A program made the position numbers and the translations under genes. Shown piece by piece: positions 18,419-18,623 of a DNA stretch of 18,623 nucleotides (its first letter is position 1; every line of letters starts with the position of its first letter). Below the pieces are notes generated by a model that did no database searches, was not told the origin of the DNA, and saw only the letters and a list, made by a program, of their open reading frames with translations. Source of the DNA: an uncultured SAR324 cluster bacterium (GTDB lineage: Bacteria; SAR324; NAC60-12); contig CABXOR010000039.1 in the NCBI GenBank assembly GCA_902513935.1, positions 1-18,623 on the forward strand, in the 5' to 3' direction.

Positions 18419-18623
18419 ACATTCTCGAAAATGAACAGGCTACAGATGAATTGTCGAGACAGGTGTTGAAAACAGGTAAGAGCAGAGATGACTGGACTGA
18501 TAGCACCACTTTTCGTTATAAAGATTGATAGAGGAAAAAATAATTACCGAAGAGCATTATTAATCAATAATTGATTTAACTCCTTTTAGAATAACTTGGT
18601 TTTAATAATTTCTACGATTACAT
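18419..18623. other. Region after fcl to the window edge
   Basis: These 205 bases contain no convincing gene. TCTCGA (18423-18428) and TCGAGA (18454-18459) form a six-base inverted repeat with a 25-base loop and no T-run, so it is not a normal terminator. The sequence becomes very AT-rich toward the edge, as expected for an upstream region of a gene outside the window. Confidence 0.5.

Noticed and set aside
18216..18509. 97-codon minus-strand frame overlapping the end of fcl
   Set aside because: Two thirds overlaps fcl, no ribosome site or family resemblance is visible.
1..18623. CRISPR array, tRNA, insertion sequence, phage or toxin-antitoxin genes
   Set aside because: No regularly spaced repeats, no tRNA-like sequence noticed, no transposase or integrase frames, and no unexplained gap large enough to hold such a module.

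Overview
This is an 18.6 kb piece of a Gram-negative, proteobacterium-like chromosome. By eye it is moderately AT-rich. Ten complete genes and one gene cut by the left edge fill almost all of it, and no gap between genes exceeds about 260 bases. The combination of a Yej-type periplasmic-binding-protein transporter, a fused indolepyruvate ferredoxin oxidoreductase of the proteobacterial type and a GDP-fucose synthase points to a diderm bacterium. A deltaproteobacterial or SAR324-like marine lineage is possible, but that is a guess; there is no rRNA or other marker gene here. I see no tRNA, rRNA, insertion sequence, prophage gene, CRISPR array or origin.

Left part (1-3174): the end of a class III PLP aminotransferase is followed on the same strand by alanine dehydrogenase (ald). 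Facing them is a manganese ureohydrolase of the agmatinase family. Together they could convert agmatine to putrescine and urea, transaminate the amine onto pyruvate, and recycle the resulting alanine to pyruvate and ammonium. The aminotransferase substrate is not fixed by sequence, and taurine or another omega-amino compound is equally possible.

Middle-left (3281-7290): a minus-strand transporter operon, yejA-yejB-yejE (oligopeptide-type binding protein and two permeases), continues into the agmatinase gene. The usual fourth gene, the ATPase yejF, is absent. A 222-base gap separates it from a minus-strand PAP2-type membrane phosphatase (7513-8649) with an unusual C-terminal extracytoplasmic domain.

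Middle (8911-12408): one very long plus-strand gene encodes a fused 2-oxoacid (indolepyruvate type) ferredoxin oxidoreductase used in aromatic amino acid degradation. It has a recognisable promoter and a leader of about 95 bases.

Right part (12476-18418): minus-strand glgB-glgP (glycogen branching enzyme, then glycogen phosphorylase) form a glycogen metabolism pair. A GDP-L-fucose synthase gene (fcl) diverges from glgB and starts an envelope or exopolysaccharide sugar-nucleotide theme that probably continues beyond the window.

Most of the window is ordinary metabolism. The points worth a second look are the yej operon with a ureohydrolase where yejF would be, an exact 11-base motif repeated ahead of several gene starts, the PCGH-type PAP2 enzyme, and a sharp AT-rich stretch inside the oxidoreductase gene. 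I found no convincing new system.
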